Origin: an uncultured Lachnospiraceae bacterium
Lineage (GTDB): Bacteria; Bacillota; Clostridia; Lachnospirales; Lachnospiraceae
Reading direction: 5' to 3'
Assembly: GCA_902786205.1 (NCBI GenBank)
Contig: CADABQ010000008.1
Location: 76,322 to 140,321, forward strand
DNA length: 64,000 bases
Positions 26,410 through 34,843 of this stretch are shown piece after piece. The notes beneath the pieces were generated by a model. It searched no databases. It was not told where the DNA came from and saw nothing but the letters and a program-made list of their open reading frames with translations. How positions within the stretch are numbered: the stretch's first letter is position 1; each line of letters starts with the position of its first letter. The translations under genes and the position numbers were made by a program.

Positions 26410-27354
26410 ATGGAGCAAATATTAGAAAAGGGGAAAGAACCAGAAGGAAAAGATATAGTAGGAATTAATCAGGTAAGTTTTAAAGAAAAAATGAATTCTT
26501 ATAAAAAGCACCCAGGTTCTTTTGTATTGCTATTATGTGTATGTCTTGCTATGTTAGTAACCATTGCATCTTTGGGGTATTTAGTTCTTTATATCGTTGT
26601 AAAAGGTGTGCCATATTTGACACCGTCCTTGTTTGCATGGGAATATACTTCAGATAATGTATCTATGCTTCCGTCTTTGATCAACACTGTTTTAATGACG
26701 TTATTATCTTTGCTGATTGCAGTACCAATCGGAATCTTTTCTGCAATCTATTTGGTTGAATATGCAAAGAAGGGAAATAAGATTGTTGGAATTGTAAGAG
26801 TGACCGCAGAAACTCTGACGGGAATTCCCTCTATTGTATATGGGCTATTTGGAATGTTATTCTTTGTTACAGCTTGTAAATGGCGTTTGTCCTTATTATC
26901 CGGAGCATTTACATTAGCCATTATGGTTCTTCCGGTTATTATGCGAACCACAGAGGAAGCCTTATTGTCTGTGCCGGATTCTTATAGACAGGGAAGTTTA
27001 GGTTTAGGAGCCGGAAAGCTTCGAACAGTATTTCGTGTAGTACTTCCTAGTGCGATACCGGGAATTTTATCTGGTGTGGTATTGGCAATTGGAAGAATTG
27101 TTGGTGAAACAGCAGCCCTTATTTATACAGCAGGTAGTGTGGCAAAAATACCTCAATTCTCAAATGGAGCAAAGTTTCTGTTTGATTCCACTCGTACCTT
27201 GTCCGTGCATATGTACAATTTGTCTAGAGAAGGATTACATACCAATCAGGCATACGCAACTGCAGTTGTATTGATGATAGTAGTTATGTGCATGAATTTT
27301 CTTTCGGATTTGTTGGCAAATAAGCTGGCAAAGAAAAGTGGCGGTGAAAAATAA
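26410..27354 (+). CDS. pstA: Phosphate ABC transporter permease PstA
   Basis: A 314-aa membrane protein, paired with pstC at 1-bp distance. After a hydrophilic N-terminus of about 35 residues come six hydrophobic segments. TGIPSIVYGLFGMLFF and the coupling-helix loop YRQGSLGLGAGKLRTVFRVV are typical of PstA. A terminator follows, so pstB is not in this transcript, an unusual split of the normal pstSCAB order. Confidence 0.93.
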   Translation: MEQILEKGKEPEGKDIVGINQVSFKEKMNSYKKHPGSFVLLLCVCLAMLVTIASLGYLVLYIVVKGVPYLTPSLFAWEYTSDNVSMLPSLINTVLMTLLSLLIAVPIGIFSAIYLVEYAKKGNKIVGIVRVTAETLTGIPSIVYGLFGMLFFVTACKWRLSLLSGAFTLAIMVLPVIMRTTEEALLSVPDSYRQGSLGLGAGKLRTVFRVVLPSAIPGILSGVVLAIGRIVGETAALIYTAGSVAKIPQFSNGAKFLFDSTRTLSVHMYNLSREGLHTNQAYATAVVLMIVVMCMNFLSDLLANKLAKKSGGEK

Positions 27355-27393
27355 ATGAGTTTTCTTTTTATTCTTAGTACATAAAGAAATAGG

Positions 27394-27429
27394 AAAGTGC
27401 AGCGAAATCTTTTTCGTCTGCACTTTTTT
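27394..27429 (+). terminator. Terminator of pstSCA
   Basis: AAAGTGCAG-CGAAA pairs with TTTCG-CTGCACTTT around a short loop and runs into TTTTTT, about 40 bases after pstA. Confidence 0.85.
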
Positions 27430-27600
27430 CCTTGATAGGAAAATGTATTCTATAGAACAAAAACGTTCTGTGAGGATGTGGACTTGTCCATTTTTTTTAT
27501 AGAAGTATCGTGTTTGTTTTGAAAAAATATAGGAAAAGAATTTTTGGACTGAAAAAAGATTAAAAAAAGATTAAAATTTCGTTATAACAGTTGTATTTAT
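27430..27600. other. AT-rich intergenic stretch before the Ca-ATPase promoter
   Basis: Part of the 369-bp gap 27355-27723. Apart from the terminator upstream and the promoter downstream it holds only A/T-rich sequence with tandem AAAAAAGATTAAAA-like runs (27550-27575). No gene is seen. Confidence 0.5.
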
Positions 27601-27629
27601 TTGAAAAGGAGTATATGAAATGCTATACT
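27601..27629 (+). promoter_or_regulatory. Sigma-A promoter of the P-type ATPase gene
   Basis: TTGAAA (27601-27606), a 17-base spacer and TATACT (27624-27629), about 95 bases before the start codon. Confidence 0.7.
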
Positions 27630-27723
27630 TATAGCCAGAATATTTTTGGAGTTACACTTTTAATGATATTTGTGTAATTTAGGATACAAGTTGTTTAGTA
27701 ATATAAAAAATGGGAGGGAAAGA

Positions 27724-30399
27724 ATGAAATTTAACGGTCTAAATGACAGGGAAGTGGAAGAGTCAAGAACAAAATACGGCTCTAATATAATTCCTGAATC
27801 AGAACCAACCACGTTCTGGCAGGAGTTCAAAGAAACATTTGGAGATCCGATGATTAAAGTTCTTTTGGCAATTGCAGCACTTATGATCGTCATGTTCTTT
27901 TTAGGATATGCAGAAATTTATGAACCATTGGGAACCATTGTGGCAGTGCTTATTGTAGCTTTTGTATCTGCGAAAACAGGTGTGGCAAGTGATACAAAGT
28001 ATAGAGAATTAAAGGATAGCACGAAAAAAGATCAGTGTAAGGTACATCGTAATGGTGTGGTAACTGTAATTGATGTAGATGATGTAGTAGTGGGAGATAA
28101 GGTGCTATTACAGTCTGGAGACAAAGTACCAGCGGATGGTGTATTAGTGGATGGTTCTTTAAAAATTGACAACTCTGCATTAAATGGTGAGGCAGAAGAA
28201 TGTCCGAAAAGTGCAGTAGATAGAAATACTTCCTTTCCAGAAGATGTTACTGGAGATACATTTGTAGACCAATCCTCTCTTTTTAAGGGTGCCGTAATTT
28301 TTGACGGAGAAGGCATTTTGGATGTCCGAAAAGTCGGTACGAAAACGATGATGGGCAAGATGGCAGAAGAAATGCAGGAAGATGAGCCGGACTCTCCATT
28401 AAAAGTAAAACTTGCGAAACTTGCAAAACAGATTTCGACCTTTGGTTATATTGGAGCTATTATTATTGCAATACTTTATCTTACGCATTCCATTATTTTG
28501 AAAGGTGGTTTTGGTGGTTTCTTCGGACAGCCGATTGATGTGATTGTAAAAAGTATCGTAGACGCGGTTTCTTTGGCAGTTGTTATTATTGTTTGTGCTG
28601 TACCAGAGGGATTACCATTGATGATTTCGCTTGTACTCATGCAAAATACCAGCAAGATGCTTGACCATAATGTATTGGTTCGTAAGGCAGAAGGTATTGA
28701 GACAGCAGGTTCCCTTAACATTTTATTTAGTGATAAGACAGGTACAATTACAAAAGGTATGTTAGAAGTCGTAGATTTCTTTACTGCGGACGGACAATCC
28801 ATTGCCATTGATGAACTTAGTAAGCATAGCAAAGTAAAAGGTTTCGTAGATTTATCCATTGGTAAAAATACACGTTCTATGTTTGACGATACCCATACTG
28901 TAATTGGAGGAAATGCTACTGATCAGGCACTTATGAAGTTTTTAGGGGAAAACACCTATCATACATTAATCAATGACAATGAATGCATTGCAACCGAACA
29001 ACAGGGATTTAATTCTGCCAATAAGTTCAGTCAGGCAAGAATTGAAAATCTGGGAAAAACATTTTATAAGGGTGCACCTGAAGTATTGCTTGCAAATGCA
29101 AAGAAATTTATAGATGCACAGGGAAATGAACAGCCATTAGATCAGGCAGTATTGGATAAGAAAATTGACGGATTGGCTGCAAAGGCAATGCGAGTGTTAG
29201 CCTTTGGATATTCAGAAAAAGGTCTTGTGATGGATCAGGTAAATGATGATATTGTAATTACTGGTCTGGTTGCTATTCGTGATGATGTTCGTGCAGAAGC
29301 GAAGGATGCGATTAAGGAAGTACAGGATGCGGGTATTCAGGTTGTTATGATTACGGGTGACCGATTAGAAACAGCAGTTGCCATTGCAAGAGATGCGGGA
29401 TTGTTAAAGACAGAGGAAGACAAGGCACTTACTTCAAAGCAGTTAAATGAAATGTCAGATGAGGAAGTAAAGAAGATGCTTCCACACATTCGAGTGATTG
29501 CTCGTGCATTGCCAACCGATAAATCCAGAATGGTTCGTCTGTGTCAGGAAATGAACTTAGTGGTTGGTATGACAGGTGATGGGGTAAATGATTCACCGGC
29601 ACTGAAGAGAGCAGATGTAGGTTTTGCTATGGGCAGCGGAACGGAAGCTGCAAAAGAAGCGGGTAAGATTGTTATTTTAGACGATAACTTTAAATCGATT
29701 AAAGATGCAATTTGGTATGGAAGAACGATTTACCATAATATTTTGAAGTTCTGTAAGTTCCAGCTTGTGATTAATGTAACGGCAGTAATTGTAAGTGCCA
29801 TTGCACCATTTTGGGGTGTAGATGAGCCGCTGAAAGTAACACATTTACTATTTGTAAATTTGGTTATGGATGGTCTGGGAGCCATTATGCTTGGCAATGA
29901 GCCTGCGTTGAAAGAATATATGCATGAAAAACCAAGAAGAAGAGACGAGAGCATTATTAGTAAAAAAATGATGGCTCAGATTGGAATTATGGGCGCATGG
30001 CTTACAGTTATCAGTTTCTTATACTTGAAATTGCCAGTTTTTAAGAATATTTTTACTGTTGATGGAAAGTACATGGACGCAGAACACTTAACAGGATATT
30101 TTGTTTTGTTTATTGTAGCAGCATTGTTCAATGGATTTAATGTGCGTGATGAAGGAGTTACAATCTTTAGAAGATTAAATCAGAATACAGGTTTCTTAAA
30201 AGTGTTCTTTGGTATTATTGCTATTCAGGCTTTGATTGTAAATGCAGCATTGGTGCCATTGGCTCCATTCAAGTGGATTGGAGAAATGTTTAGCTGTGAA
30301 CCATTTGGAATCGCTGGATGGATTGTTGCAATTCTTTTAGCATTTACAATGATACCAGTGGATTTAATTCGCAAATTCATAGTAAATCGAATGAAGTAA
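27724..30399 (+). CDS. Calcium-translocating P-type ATPase (P2B/PMCA-like)
   Basis: An 891-aa cation pump. The phosphorylated Asp337 is in LFSDKTGTITK, the actuator loop has LNGEAEE, the transmembrane-4 motif is VPEGLPLMISL, and the hinge reads MVVGMTGDGVNDSPALKRADVGFAMG. About ten membrane segments are expected, with six at the C-terminus. VPEGLP and DKTGT place it with P2-type Ca2+ pumps, which export Ca2+ from the cytoplasm. ATG 27724 behind GGGAGGGAAAG is preferred to the upstream frame start at 27670. It has its own promoter and terminator although it sits between the two Pst operons. Confidence 0.9.
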   Translation: MKFNGLNDREVEESRTKYGSNIIPESEPTTFWQEFKETFGDPMIKVLLAIAALMIVMFFLGYAEIYEPLGTIVAVLIVAFVSAKTGVASDTKYRELKDSTKKDQCKVHRNGVVTVIDVDDVVVGDKVLLQSGDKVPADGVLVDGSLKIDNSALNGEAEECPKSAVDRNTSFPEDVTGDTFVDQSSLFKGAVIFDGEGILDVRKVGTKTMMGKMAEEMQEDEPDSPLKVKLAKLAKQISTFGYIGAIIIAILYLTHSIILKGGFGGFFGQPIDVIVKSIVDAVSLAVVIIVCAVPEGLPLMISLVLMQNTSKMLDHNVLVRKAEGIETAGSLNILFSDKTGTITKGMLEVVDFFTADGQSIAIDELSKHSKVKGFVDLSIGKNTRSMFDDTHTVIGGNATDQALMKFLGENTYHTLINDNECIATEQQGFNSANKFSQARIENLGKTFYKGAPEVLLANAKKFIDAQGNEQPLDQAVLDKKIDGLAAKAMRVLAFGYSEKGLVMDQVNDDIVITGLVAIRDDVRAEAKDAIKEVQDAGIQVVMITGDRLETAVAIARDAGLLKTEEDKALTSKQLNEMSDEEVKKMLPHIRVIARALPTDKSRMVRLCQEMNLVVGMTGDGVNDSPALKRADVGFAMGSGTEAAKEAGKIVILDDNFKSIKDAIWYGRTIYHNILKFCKFQLVINVTAVIVSAIAPFWGVDEPLKVTHLLFVNLVMDGLGAIMLGNEPALKEYMHEKPRRRDESIISKKMMAQIGIMGAWLTVISFLYLKLPVFKNIFTVDGKYMDAEHLTGYFVLFIVAALFNGFNVRDEGVTIFRRLNQNTGFLKVFFGIIAIQALIVNAALVPLAPFKWIGEMFSCEPFGIAGWIVAILLAFTMIPVDLIRKFIVNRMK

Positions 30400-30402
30400 T
30401 GT

Positions 30403-30442
30403 AAAAAAAGTCGCAAACTCCAAAAGGAGTAGCGACTTTTTT
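30403..30442. terminator. Bidirectional terminator, Ca-ATPase / folBK
   Basis: AAAAAAGTCGC pairs with GCGACTTTTTT, with an inner ACTCC/GGAGT pairing. It lies between two convergent genes, with U-tracts possible in both directions. Confidence 0.88.
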
Positions 30443-30443
30443 G

Positions 30444-31301
30444 TTAGTTTTCTTCCTCTAGTAATGTTAATTCACTATCTGTTTTGGCTTTCAATTCGTC
30501 TAATAATAGACAGATTGGTTTCTGGAAAACTGGATGTAACAGATAAGGGTTAAGTTCACAAAGTGGAACTAATACAAAATCACGTTTCCAAATTTCAGGA
30601 TGTGGGATTGTTAAATGTTTCTCACCGAGTAAAATGGTATCATAGAATAAAATATCAATGTCAATCGTTCTTGGTCCCCAATGAATTTCACGTACTCGTT
30701 TTAGATCTTTCTCAATGGTTCCAATTAATTCTAGGACTTCATCTGGTGACAATAATGTTTTCACGAGGAAAGCACCATTTAAGAAATCATCCTGCTCTTT
30801 TACACCATAGGGCTTTGTGGTATAAAGGGAAGAAACTTGTTCTACTTTACAGAGTGGATGCTCGGAAAAGCAAGTGATTGCACGAGAAATATTTTCTTTT
30901 TTATCTCCTAAGTTAGAACCAATTCCTAAATAAACTGTATGCCAGCTACGAGTAATATCCACGGCAACCGTCTCTAGGGACAACATAATAGGAGCCCAAG
31001 GTTTTTTAATAATAACCCGCACTTGATTTACAAGAGAATACGTTAGTAAAATCTCTTCTGCCAGACGCTCAGCCACAGCCTCAATTAATTGAAAGGTATG
31101 TTTTCTCATAAATTGAAATACAGTATTGCAAACATCTGCATAATTAACGGACTGGGTTAGATCATCCTTCTTTCCGGCAGAATGAGTGTCTACGGAAAGT
31201 GCAAGGGAGATTAGAAATTTTTGTCCCAGTTGCTGTTCCTGTTCTAAGACACCGTGGTAGGAAAAGCATTCTAAGTCTTGTATTGTAATTTTATCTTGCA
31301 T
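30444..31301 (-). CDS. folK: Bifunctional dihydroneopterin aldolase / HPPK (FolB-FolK fusion)
   Basis: A 285-aa fusion. Residues 1-115 are FolB (ITIQDLECFSYHGVLEQEQQLGQKF, with the strand-end motif RVIIKKPWAPI), which cleaves dihydroneopterin. Residues 120-275 are FolK (VYLGIGSNLGDKKENI, WGPRTIDIDILFYD), which pyrophosphorylates hydroxymethyl-dihydropterin. The two successive steps feed FolP, encoded just upstream in the same minus-strand operon. The C-terminal Glu-rich tail is short. Start ATG at 31301. Confidence 0.93.
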   Translation of the reverse strand: MQDKITIQDLECFSYHGVLEQEQQLGQKFLISLALSVDTHSAGKKDDLTQSVNYADVCNTVFQFMRKHTFQLIEAVAERLAEEILLTYSLVNQVRVIIKKPWAPIMLSLETVAVDITRSWHTVYLGIGSNLGDKKENISRAITCFSEHPLCKVEQVSSLYTTKPYGVKEQDDFLNGAFLVKTLLSPDEVLELIGTIEKDLKRVREIHWGPRTIDIDILFYDTILLGEKHLTIPHPEIWKRDFVLVPLCELNPYLLHPVFQKPICLLLDELKAKTDSELTLLEEEN

Positions 31302-31310
31302 AATTTATAG

Positions 31311-31344
31311 CATGCCTATGTAAACATAATAGAAACTAGGCATG
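31311..31344 (-). repeat. Inverted repeat between folP and folBK
   Basis: CATGCCTA (31311-31318) pairs with TAGGCATG (31337-31344) around an 18-base loop, just before the folBK start. No T-tract follows. It may modulate processing or translation within the folate operon. Confidence 0.4.
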
Positions 31345-31381
31345 TATGACTCCTTTCTAAAAAGTCTATCTCTTCATATAG

Positions 31382-32224
31382 TTATTTTTTGGCATTTAAA
31401 ATAATATCCGTCATTTTTAAGGCACGTACATTGCCACGTACATTGTGTACACGGAAAATATGGCAGCCATACATACGACCAATTACATTTAGTGCAATTG
31501 TTGCCTCTTCCCGTTCATCCATATCTAAAGAAAGGGATTTTCCGATAATTGATTTACGAGAAATACCAAGAAGGATTGGCAGATTAAATTTCTTTAAACG
31601 TTCAATATAAGCAACACCATTGATATTCATATCTAAATCTTTCGCAAATCCAATACCTGGGTCAAGAATCAATTGCTCTTTTTTAATACCAGCCTGTAAT
31701 GCAATATCAATGGATTCCTGCAATTCCTTTTCTAATAGGGAAAGGTATTCTTCTAATGGATATGGTTTATCTCCAGGAAGGAGAGGAATCTCTTTTCGGT
31801 TATGCATAAGGCAAACAGGTTTGTTATGTTTTGCAACAATACCAGCAATGTTAGCATCGTATTTTAATCCCCAAATATCATTTAATAGATCAGCACCAGC
31901 AGAAAGTGCGGCATCTGCTACTGCACTTTTATAAGTATCAACAGATAAAGGAATATCAAAACGTTTTTTTAGTGCCTCAATTACGGGAACCACACGAGCG
32001 ATTTCTTCTTCGTCTGAAATTTGGGTATATCCCGGTCTTGTGGATTCACCGCCAACATCAATAATGGAAGCACCGTCTGCAATCATTTCGGCCGCATGGT
32101 CGATCGCTTTGTCTAAGGTGTTAAATTTACTTCCATCTGAAAAAGAATCAGGTGTTACATTTAAAATTCCCATTACATAGGATGTGCCGTTATTCCAGTC
32201 AAATTCTGTATTTCCGATTTTCAT
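31382..32224 (-). CDS. folP: Dihydropteroate synthase, FolP
   Basis: A 280-aa TIM-barrel enzyme that joins p-aminobenzoate to hydroxymethyl-dihydropterin pyrophosphate. YVMGILNVTPDSFSDGSKF near residue 16 and DVGGESTRPGY near residue 60 are the two pterin-site signatures. LDPGIGFAKDL and the SRKSIIG loop are also present. Usual length. It lies 17 bp from the HD-domain gene and 80 bp before folBK, all on the minus strand, so a folate operon. Confidence 0.95.
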   Translation of the reverse strand: MKIGNTEFDWNNGTSYVMGILNVTPDSFSDGSKFNTLDKAIDHAAEMIADGASIIDVGGESTRPGYTQISDEEEIARVVPVIEALKKRFDIPLSVDTYKSAVADAALSAGADLLNDIWGLKYDANIAGIVAKHNKPVCLMHNRKEIPLLPGDKPYPLEEYLSLLEKELQESIDIALQAGIKKEQLILDPGIGFAKDLDMNINGVAYIERLKKFNLPILLGISRKSIIGKSLSLDMDEREEATIALNVIGRMYGCHIFRVHNVRGNVRALKMTDIILNAKK

Positions 32225-32241
32225 TTACAAGTCCTCCTGTT

Positions 32242-32742
32242 TTAAAGTGTAAGCGTGTGATTTTTCCTTGTTTCATCCCAATAGCATTCTTTTGTCATTG
32301 CACAGGCAAAACAATTTCTTGATAAATCATCTGCTCGATACAAGTAGGATGCCAGATTATTTTCTGGTTCTTCTTTCTTTCGATGGGAACCAATTGCATC
32401 TATAATAAGTTCTATTTCATCCGCTTTGTATCCGATATCCGTTAAAATAATTTTGGCCATATCTTGGCTCGCTTTATCATGTGGAGTGCCGTCTTTATAT
32501 TCTATCACTCTGCCAATATCATGAAGTAATGCGGTGGCATAGATTATATCCTGTTCTAAATCACTTTGTTCTTCCAAGGCAAGAATATACATAATTCTGG
32601 CTACATCGCAAAAATGCTCCAATGTATGGCAACAAAATTTGCGGTTCTTCTCGTAATTATTTAATTGTTCCAGTGCTTCTTGATACAAAGTATGTTCTAA
32701 AATCTGTTGGTAACGTTCCAATGCTTTTCTCCTATTCTGCAT
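32242..32742 (-). CDS. HD-domain phosphohydrolase in the folate operon
   Basis: A 166-aa HD-superfamily protein: H in HTLEHFCDVAR, HD in ATALLHDIGRVIEYKDG, and a late Asp region near ADDLSRNC. That supplies the metal ligands of HD hydrolases. Cysteines CFACAMTKECYW near the end may bind metal. It is the first gene of the operon with folP and folB-folK. No folE or known dihydroneopterin triphosphate phosphatase is present, so it is a candidate for that pterin dephosphorylation step; that is inference. Confidence 0.75.
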   Translation of the reverse strand: MQNRRKALERYQQILEHTLYQEALEQLNNYEKNRKFCCHTLEHFCDVARIMYILALEEQSDLEQDIIYATALLHDIGRVIEYKDGTPHDKASQDMAKIILTDIGYKADEIELIIDAIGSHRKKEEPENNLASYLYRADDLSRNCFACAMTKECYWDETRKNHTLTL

Positions 32743-32765
32743 CCAAAATTGTTGTTCATTGTACT

Positions 32766-32794
32766 AGTATAGCATTATTTTTACATAGGGTAAA
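32766..32794 (-). promoter_or_regulatory. Sigma-A promoter of the folate operon
   Basis: On the minus strand TTTACC (32794-32789), a 17-base spacer and TATACT (32771-32766), about 23 bases before the HD gene start. Confidence 0.6.
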
Positions 32795-32821
32795 GTCTAC
32801 ATTCGTATTAGGGGGGAGTAT

Positions 32822-32850
32822 GTTCTTTATCCGCAAGCGCAACAGAACAG
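32822..32850 (+). repeat. 29-bp direct repeat, copy 1
   Basis: Identical over 29 bases to 32992-33020. It begins GTTCTTTATCCGC and ends AACAGAACAG, with GTTCT/AGAAC ends able to pair. This copy is not enclosed in a longer stem. It lies in the 497-bp gap between the folate operon and pstB, which has no convincing gene. Confidence 0.8.
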
Positions 32851-32972
32851 ACAGAGAAATATTGTTGTTAGAAAAGTTCAGAGTGTGCCATTCGTAAAAT
32901 GCCAGAGAAATAAAATGGCTGAAGGCTGTAGAGAAAGATAGGCATTTAACTCATGACGCCGTTACCGGCTAT

Positions 32973-33037
32973 GTAGGAGTATAGGTAACCAGTTCTTTAT
33001 CCGCAAGCGCAACAGAACAGGTTACCTATACTCCTAC
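32973..33037. repeat. Long hairpin enclosing the second 29-bp repeat
   Basis: Arms 32973-32990 and 33020-33037 are a perfect 18-bp inverted repeat (starting GTAGGAGTATAGG). The loop is the 29-bp repeat copy 2 (32992-33020), which adds five more pairs after one mismatch. There is no T-tract. It could be a structured RNA or an insertion remnant. Confidence 0.75.
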
Positions 33038-33059
33038 GCACCCTCTGAACGATTACACA

Positions 33060-33115
33060 TTTTTCATAAATTTTACATTTGTATGATAATGTATTTTACA
33101 TAAGCAAGATATACT
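33060..33115 (+). promoter_or_regulatory. Pho box and promoter of pstB-phoU
   Basis: TTTTTCAT (33060), TTTTACAT (33071) and TTTTACAT (33094) lie at the same 11- and 23-base intervals as upstream of pstS. The -10 TATACT (33110-33115) stands at the same 16-base offset. A phosphate-regulated promoter shared by the two halves of the Pst system is likely. Confidence 0.72.
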
Positions 33116-33239
33116 TTTAGTTGTAACTACTTATTGTATTAAATATAAAGGTATGGTTCAGAGGTGATTTTGATTAGGTCGTGGTTAGGCTTACAGATAG
33201 ATTGACCTCGGGACAAGGACCAAATAAAGGAGCAAGGCT

Positions 33240-33992
33240 ATGGCAGACAAATTAACGGTTGAAAATCTGCAGTTATATTATGATCAATTTCATGCATTAA
33301 AGGACATAAATATGAAGATACCAGAAAATCAGATCACTGCATTTATCGGACCTTCTGGATGTGGAAAATCAACCTTTTTAAAATCTTTAAATCGTATGAA
33401 TGACCTAGTGGAAGGTTGCAAGATTACAGGTAATGTGAAATTGAATGGCGAAGATATTTATGGAAAGATGGATGTAAATACGTTACGAAAGAGAGTTGGA
33501 ATGGTTTTCCAAAATCCCAATCCATTTCCGATGAGTGTATATGACAATATTGCATATGGTCCAAGAACACATGGAATAAAAAAGAAGGAACAATTGGATA
33601 CCATTGTAGAGAAATCTTTGAAACAGGCGGCAATCTGGGGAGAATTAAAGGACAGATTAAAAAAATCAGCATTAGGTTTATCTGGTGGACAACAACAAAG
33701 ATTATGTATTGCCAGAGCGCTTGCAGTGGAACCAGAGGTTATTTTAATGGATGAACCAACCTCTGCGTTGGACCCTATTTCTACTTCAAAAATAGAAGAT
33801 TTGACGTTGGAATTAAAAAAGGATTTTACGATCATCATGGTAACACATAATATGCAGCAGGCAACTAGAATATCAGATAATACTGCATTCTTTTTGTTAG
33901 GACAGGTAGTAGAATATGATAAAACAGACAAATTATTTTCTATGCCGTCAGATAAGCAGACTGAAGATTATATTACCGGTCGTTTTGGTTGA
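33240..33992 (+). CDS. pstB: Phosphate ABC transporter ATP-binding protein PstB
   Basis: A 250-aa ABC ATPase. Walker A is GPSGCGKST, the Q-loop is [18 protein letters not shown], the signature is [15 protein letters not shown], Walker B is [13 protein letters not shown], and the switch histidine is MVTHN. NPFPMS is typical of PstB. It energises PstCA, encoded 6 kb upstream. It is followed at 18 bp by phoU. AAAGGAG precedes ATG 33240. Confidence 0.95.
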   Translation: MADKLTVENLQLYYDQFHALKDINMKIPENQITAFIGPSGCGKSTFLKSLNRMNDLVEGCKITGNVKLNGEDIYGKMDVNTLRKRVGMVFQNPNPFPMSVYDNIAYGPRTHGIKKKEQLDTIVEKSLKQAAIWGELKDRLKKSALGLSGGQQQRLCIARALAVEPEVILMDEPTSALDPISTSKIEDLTLELKKDFTIIMVTHNMQQATRISDNTAFFLLGQVVEYDKTDKLFSMPSDKQTEDYITGRFG

Positions 33993-34010
33993 TGATGGAG
34001 GTGCGAAAAA

Positions 34011-34673
34011 GTGAGAAATCGATTTGACAGACAGTTGCAGGAATTAAACAATGAAATGATCGAAATGGGAGCAATGATTGAATCTGCAATTGAAAAGGCA
34101 GTTTCAGCTTTAGTAAATCAAGATGTGGAAAAGGCAAAAGAGGCGGTAAAGGGAGATGATATAATCAATCATCAAGAAAAAATTATTGAAAATTTGTGCT
34201 TAAAACTTTTGCTACAGCAACAGCCGGTTGCAAGAGATTTACGACAAATTTCAGCAGCGTTAAAAATGATTACAGATATGGAACGTATTGGAGATCATGC
34301 AGCTGACATTTCAGAAATCACAATTTTATTGGCAGGACAGCCATATTTGAAAAAATTAGAGCATATTCAGGAAATGGCAAAAGAAACGATGCAGATGATC
34401 GTAAATGCTGTAGATGCTTTTGTTGAGAAAGATAAAGAAAAAGCCATAGCAGTTATGAAGCGGGATGATGTGGTGGATGATTTATTTGATAAAGTAAAAA
34501 AAGAATTGATTCGATTAATATACGAAAATCCAGACAATGGAGAGCAGGCAGCAGATTTGTTGATGATTGCAAAGTATTTTGAACGAATTGGGGATCATGC
34601 CACAAACATTTCAGAATGGGTAGTATTTTCTATTACTGGAATTCATAAAGAATTAAACGAAGTAGTTGAATAA
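34011..34673 (+). CDS. phoU: Phosphate signalling protein PhoU
   Basis: A 220-aa two-repeat helical protein that links the Pst transporter to PhoR. The repeated metal-binding motifs DMERIGDHAADISE (about 92-105) and YFERIGDHATNISE (about 188-201) are clear. GTG 34011 lies 8 bases after GGAGGTG. It is in one operon with pstB. It probably restrains PhoR when phosphate is plentiful. Confidence 0.95.
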   Translation: MRNRFDRQLQELNNEMIEMGAMIESAIEKAVSALVNQDVEKAKEAVKGDDIINHQEKIIENLCLKLLLQQQPVARDLRQISAALKMITDMERIGDHAADISEITILLAGQPYLKKLEHIQEMAKETMQMIVNAVDAFVEKDKEKAIAVMKRDDVVDDLFDKVKKELIRLIYENPDNGEQAADLLMIAKYFERIGDHATNISEWVVFSITGIHKELNEVVE

Positions 34674-34761
34674 AATTCAGTGCTAAAAAGTTAAAATAGA
34701 AGAAAAAAGTAAATTTTATAAAGACTGAGATGTCAAAAGGAAAAAGTTTTTAAAAAAAGTT

Positions 34762-34790
34762 TTGTGTATTTTCACTCCATGATATATAAT
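34762..34790 (+). promoter_or_regulatory. Sigma-A promoter of the Na/Pi cotransporter gene
   Basis: TTGTGT (34762-34767), a 17-base spacer and TATAAT (34785-34790), about 55 bases before the start codon. Confidence 0.7.
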
Positions 34791-34843
34791 GAAAAATGTA
34801 CGGATTTTTAGAAAATCGAAAAAAGATAGTCAGGAGTGGAAAT

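Noticed and set aside
32622..32897. 91-aa plus-strand frame overlapping the HD gene
   Set aside because: Most of it is antisense to the well-supported HD-domain gene. The last codons from ATG 32820 run through the 29-bp repeat and have no family support.
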